Shown: piece by piece, positions 44,242 to 46,339 of the stretch
Numbering within the stretch: the stretch's first letter is position 1
Layout of the letters: each line of letters starts with the position of its first letter
NCBI GenBank assembly: GCA_004335835.1
Contig: RWJK01000438.1
Coordinates: 1-46,339 of the forward strand
Length of the DNA stretch: 46,339 nucleotides
Direction: 5' to 3'
Origin: Scenedesmus sp. ARA3
Taxonomy: Eukaryota > Chlorophyta > Chlorophyceae > Sphaeropleales > Scenedesmaceae
Notes under the pieces: generated by a model
What the model was told of the DNA's origin: nothing
Seen by the model: only the letters and a program-made list of their open reading frames with translations
Databases searched by the model: none
Position numbers and translations under genes: made by a program

Positions 44242-46339
44242 GGCCAGGTGGTGCGCTGTGTGCGCGAGCTGCCGTACAGTGTGGCTGACGTGGAGCTGCT
44301 GGAGGACGCTGAGCTGGCTGATGACCTGCAGGGCGCAGCCATGACCGCGGTGCTGCAGGTGGGTTGGCTGCGCCTGGCCGGCTGGAGGGCAGGCTTGTGC
44401 CTGACCAATAGATACAAGCCTTGATGATCATGGTGATGACCCCATACGGCAAGCACAATCTGAGCAGCACCCTGGGCAGCACCGTACAGCTTCTGTGTAG
44501 GTTGGTAGTAGCACAGCAGGGGCCGGCGCGTTCACAGCACTGCGTGTAGGGCCGCTGCCGCAACTGTGCCGTGCTGCGCTCTTGATCCCACTGTGCATTC
44601 ACGCCTGCTGTGCACCCTTTTTGAGCGTGGGAGGTGCATGAATGGGGGTAGCGCTGCTGTGCTTGCAGCCAGCACATTGAACTGCAGCTGTAGCTGAACC
44701 AGCACAGCCCTATGCCAGGGGGCGCTCGCCTTGCATCATGCCTGCGACTGGTGCCTGCTGCCCTCACAGGTGCTGTGTTGCCCTGCTGCTGCCCTGCAGG
44801 CTGCGGGTGATGAGGTCAGCATCACCAGTGTCATGGCGGCCGCCAGCGCAGCCACGCGGGAGGCAGCTGCTGCTGTGGCCTGGGCCTGGCTGCGCGGCTA
44901 CGAGCTGGCCGTGGCAGCGCAGCAGGAGTGGCCGGGGCCCGGCCCGCGCGAGGGTGACAGCGACTTGGAGACGCACCTGCTGGTGCAGGAGCTCATGGCG
45001 CACGGCGTGTCGGAGGTGCGGCAGCGGCGGCGGGGGCTGCAAGGGAACATAAGCACTCTGCGATCTGGCACCTGGTACACTGCCTGGCAGCGCAGCGGTC
45101 GCTGCTGCTGTGTAGTGCTTGTGAGGACAGCAGCAGGGGCCTCAGCAACAGCGTGGCCACGGGTGCAACATGGGCAGTGTGCGCTGCTGGGCGTTGTGAG
45201 CGCACATGCTGGTGCATCTGAGGCATGGCCTGTCGCTATCGTCAGCAGATGGCGTTGTTGAAGTTGGCTGCGACTCCGCTGCCGCTGCAGGTGCTGCCAC
45301 TGCCGGACGGTGTCGTCATTGGCCGCTGCGACTTGCGCCAGGTGCGGCTGGGCGGCAGGCAGGCGGCTACGACTGGCTTATGGATGCACAGAGATGCGAT
45401 GCTCTGCACTTGTTCAAAGGGCTGCAGCCAGCAGCTCTGATGCAAGTCAACCTTGCAGCACAGCAGCATTGCAGTGCTGCAGGCATGATGCACATGTTTG
45501 GCTGCACTAATCACAGGGCGGTGTGCGCTTGCGAAATGCGTAGCTGTCAAGATAGCTGTATGTTCATTTCACCCTGTACGGCTCATAGCGTCTTACACTG
45601 CTCCAGGCGCACATGTAAGTGTCTCTCGCACACTGCATGGCAACCCCATCTGCTCTGCTGTGCCCTGTGTATGCAACCTGTGTACTACGCGCACCTGCAG
45701 GTTGCTGCAGCAGCTGACACAGCACTGCAGGAGACGCTGCGCAACATTGGGCACCTGCTGCAGGCTGGGCAGGCAGCACTGGAGGGGGGCGGCTTGGGGC
45801 TGCTGGGCAGCAGCAGCAGCAGCATCACCAGCCTCAACACAGTAGTACAGCGCGGCGTCGATCTGCAGGTGGGTGATTAAGTATGGGTGCAGCAGAGTAG
45901 TGCCAGCGCATAATAATGTATTATGCAGTCAACAAGATGTGTGTTAGTAAACATGTTGGGAGCGCGTGCTGACACCAGCCACAGATTCTCCAGGTCAACT
46001 GCTTTGCAATGTACTAATTGCTTCAAATATTTCTTTTGTGTATTTACCTGCCTCATTTGCCTGACAGATTGCACTATCCCTGGCTGACTGCGCCGCTCTC
46101 TACGCAGGGTGCTGAATTTGAGCATCTGCTCAGCAGCAGTGCAGCCAGCGCCACCCTGGAAGACCTGCTGATGCTGGAGGCAGCCGTGTGGGCACAGCTG
46201 GACACACTCATCGTGCTGGCAAACAGGGTGCGTGGCACGCGGTACGTGCTGCCATTTGGCCTGCTGCAGCTGCGGCCCGCACCTGTGCAGCCCAGCAGCT
46301 TGCTGCAGTACAGAGCGCCTGCTGCACAGGGCAGCAGCA
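42489..46339 (+). CDS. LON N-terminal-domain protein, probably plastid (3' end cut by window)
   Basis: Eight exons keep phase: 42489-42744, 42973-43124, 43609-43854, 44248-44358, 44800-45015, 45291-45341, 45701-45868, 46108-46339 (open at the edge). The first ~65 residues are Ala/Arg/Thr-rich without acids, like a transit peptide, followed by an acidic start of the mature part (SDSDEAPEE). The LON substrate-binding (PUA-like) domain is spread over exons 2-4: LPGCQEFLHVLAPHYVHMFE, then a conserved FG (LFGHLLLP), VGVLVQVTRAVRLRDGKFLI, ARFKVVRCVRELPYSVADVE and LLEDAEL. There is no ATPase or Ser-Lys protease domain in the window, so it resembles the plant stand-alone LON-domain proteins rather than full LON protease; that exons beyond the edge add one cannot be excluded. 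Introns 1 and 3 carry facing CAG and CTG runs. Family assignment is good; function of stand-alone members is poorly known. Confidence 0.85.
42819..42931 (+). repeat. Facing (CAG)9 and (CTG)7 runs in LON-gene intron 1
   Basis: (CAG)9 at 42819-42845 and (CTG)7 at 42911-42931, inside the 228-nt intron 42745-42972, with 65 nt between them. Confidence 0.95.
43867..43908 (+). repeat. (CAG)14 at the 5' end of LON-gene intron 3
   Basis: Fourteen uninterrupted CAG units beginning 12 nt after the donor at 43855. A TGT interruption and five more CAG units follow. Confidence 0.97.
44199..44240 (+). repeat. (CTG)14 at the 3' end of LON-gene intron 3
   Basis: Fourteen uninterrupted CTG units ending 7 nt before exon 4, so the run occupies the place of the polypyrimidine tract. 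It is the exact reverse complement of the (CAG)14 run at the other end of the same intron. Confidence 0.97.

Overview
This window looks like nuclear DNA of a green alga, most likely a chlorophyte of the Scenedesmaceae type. The grounds are spliced genes with many short exons, GT-AG introns whose acceptors usually follow CTG runs, pervasive CAG/CTG triplet runs, Ala/Gln-rich proteins, and a gene for the chloroplast-division protein ARC6. The lineage is inferred from composition and gene content, not from a marker gene. There are two assembly gaps (17432-17528 and 28280-28319), both inside introns.

Each gene model was built by hand. I looked for recognisable protein segments, joined them at GT-AG borders, and required the codon phase to be kept across every junction. 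From left to right: the 3' part of a large Gln-rich gene on the minus strand (1-1320, running off the edge); the 26S proteasome lid subunit RPN3 (2908-6541, +); an ARC6-like plastid division protein (7413-11613, +); an aldehyde-dehydrogenase-family enzyme (13617-18721, +); a membrane-anchored leucine-rich-repeat protein with a poly-Gln tail (21729-25424, -); a Ser/Thr protein kinase (27479-30841, +); a small secreted ten-cysteine protein (32488-33361, -); an unrecognised Pro/Met/Gln-rich protein (36495-39326, +); and a plastid-type LON-domain protein running off the right edge (42489-46339, +). The spaces between genes are 0.9-3.2 kb and mostly GT/CA-rich. Two of them hold weak coding traces.

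The genes are an ordinary mix of housekeeping and signalling functions and do not form an obvious pathway. Two links are suggestive only: RPN3 and the LON-domain protein both relate to protein turnover, and the LRR membrane protein and the kinase lie head to head.

The least ordinary features are in the introns. In three introns a (CAG)n run lies near the 5' end and a (CTG)n run near the 3' end, so the pre-mRNA could pair with itself. In the clearest case, (CAG)14 starts 12 nt after the donor and (CTG)14 ends 7 nt before the exon. In addition, the last part of an exon together with its splice donor has been copied in tandem into the following intron at three places (ARC6 intron 3, ALDH introns 3 and 7), leaving exon-like pieces with usable splice borders. 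There is also a near-perfect 101-bp palindrome at 13089-13189.
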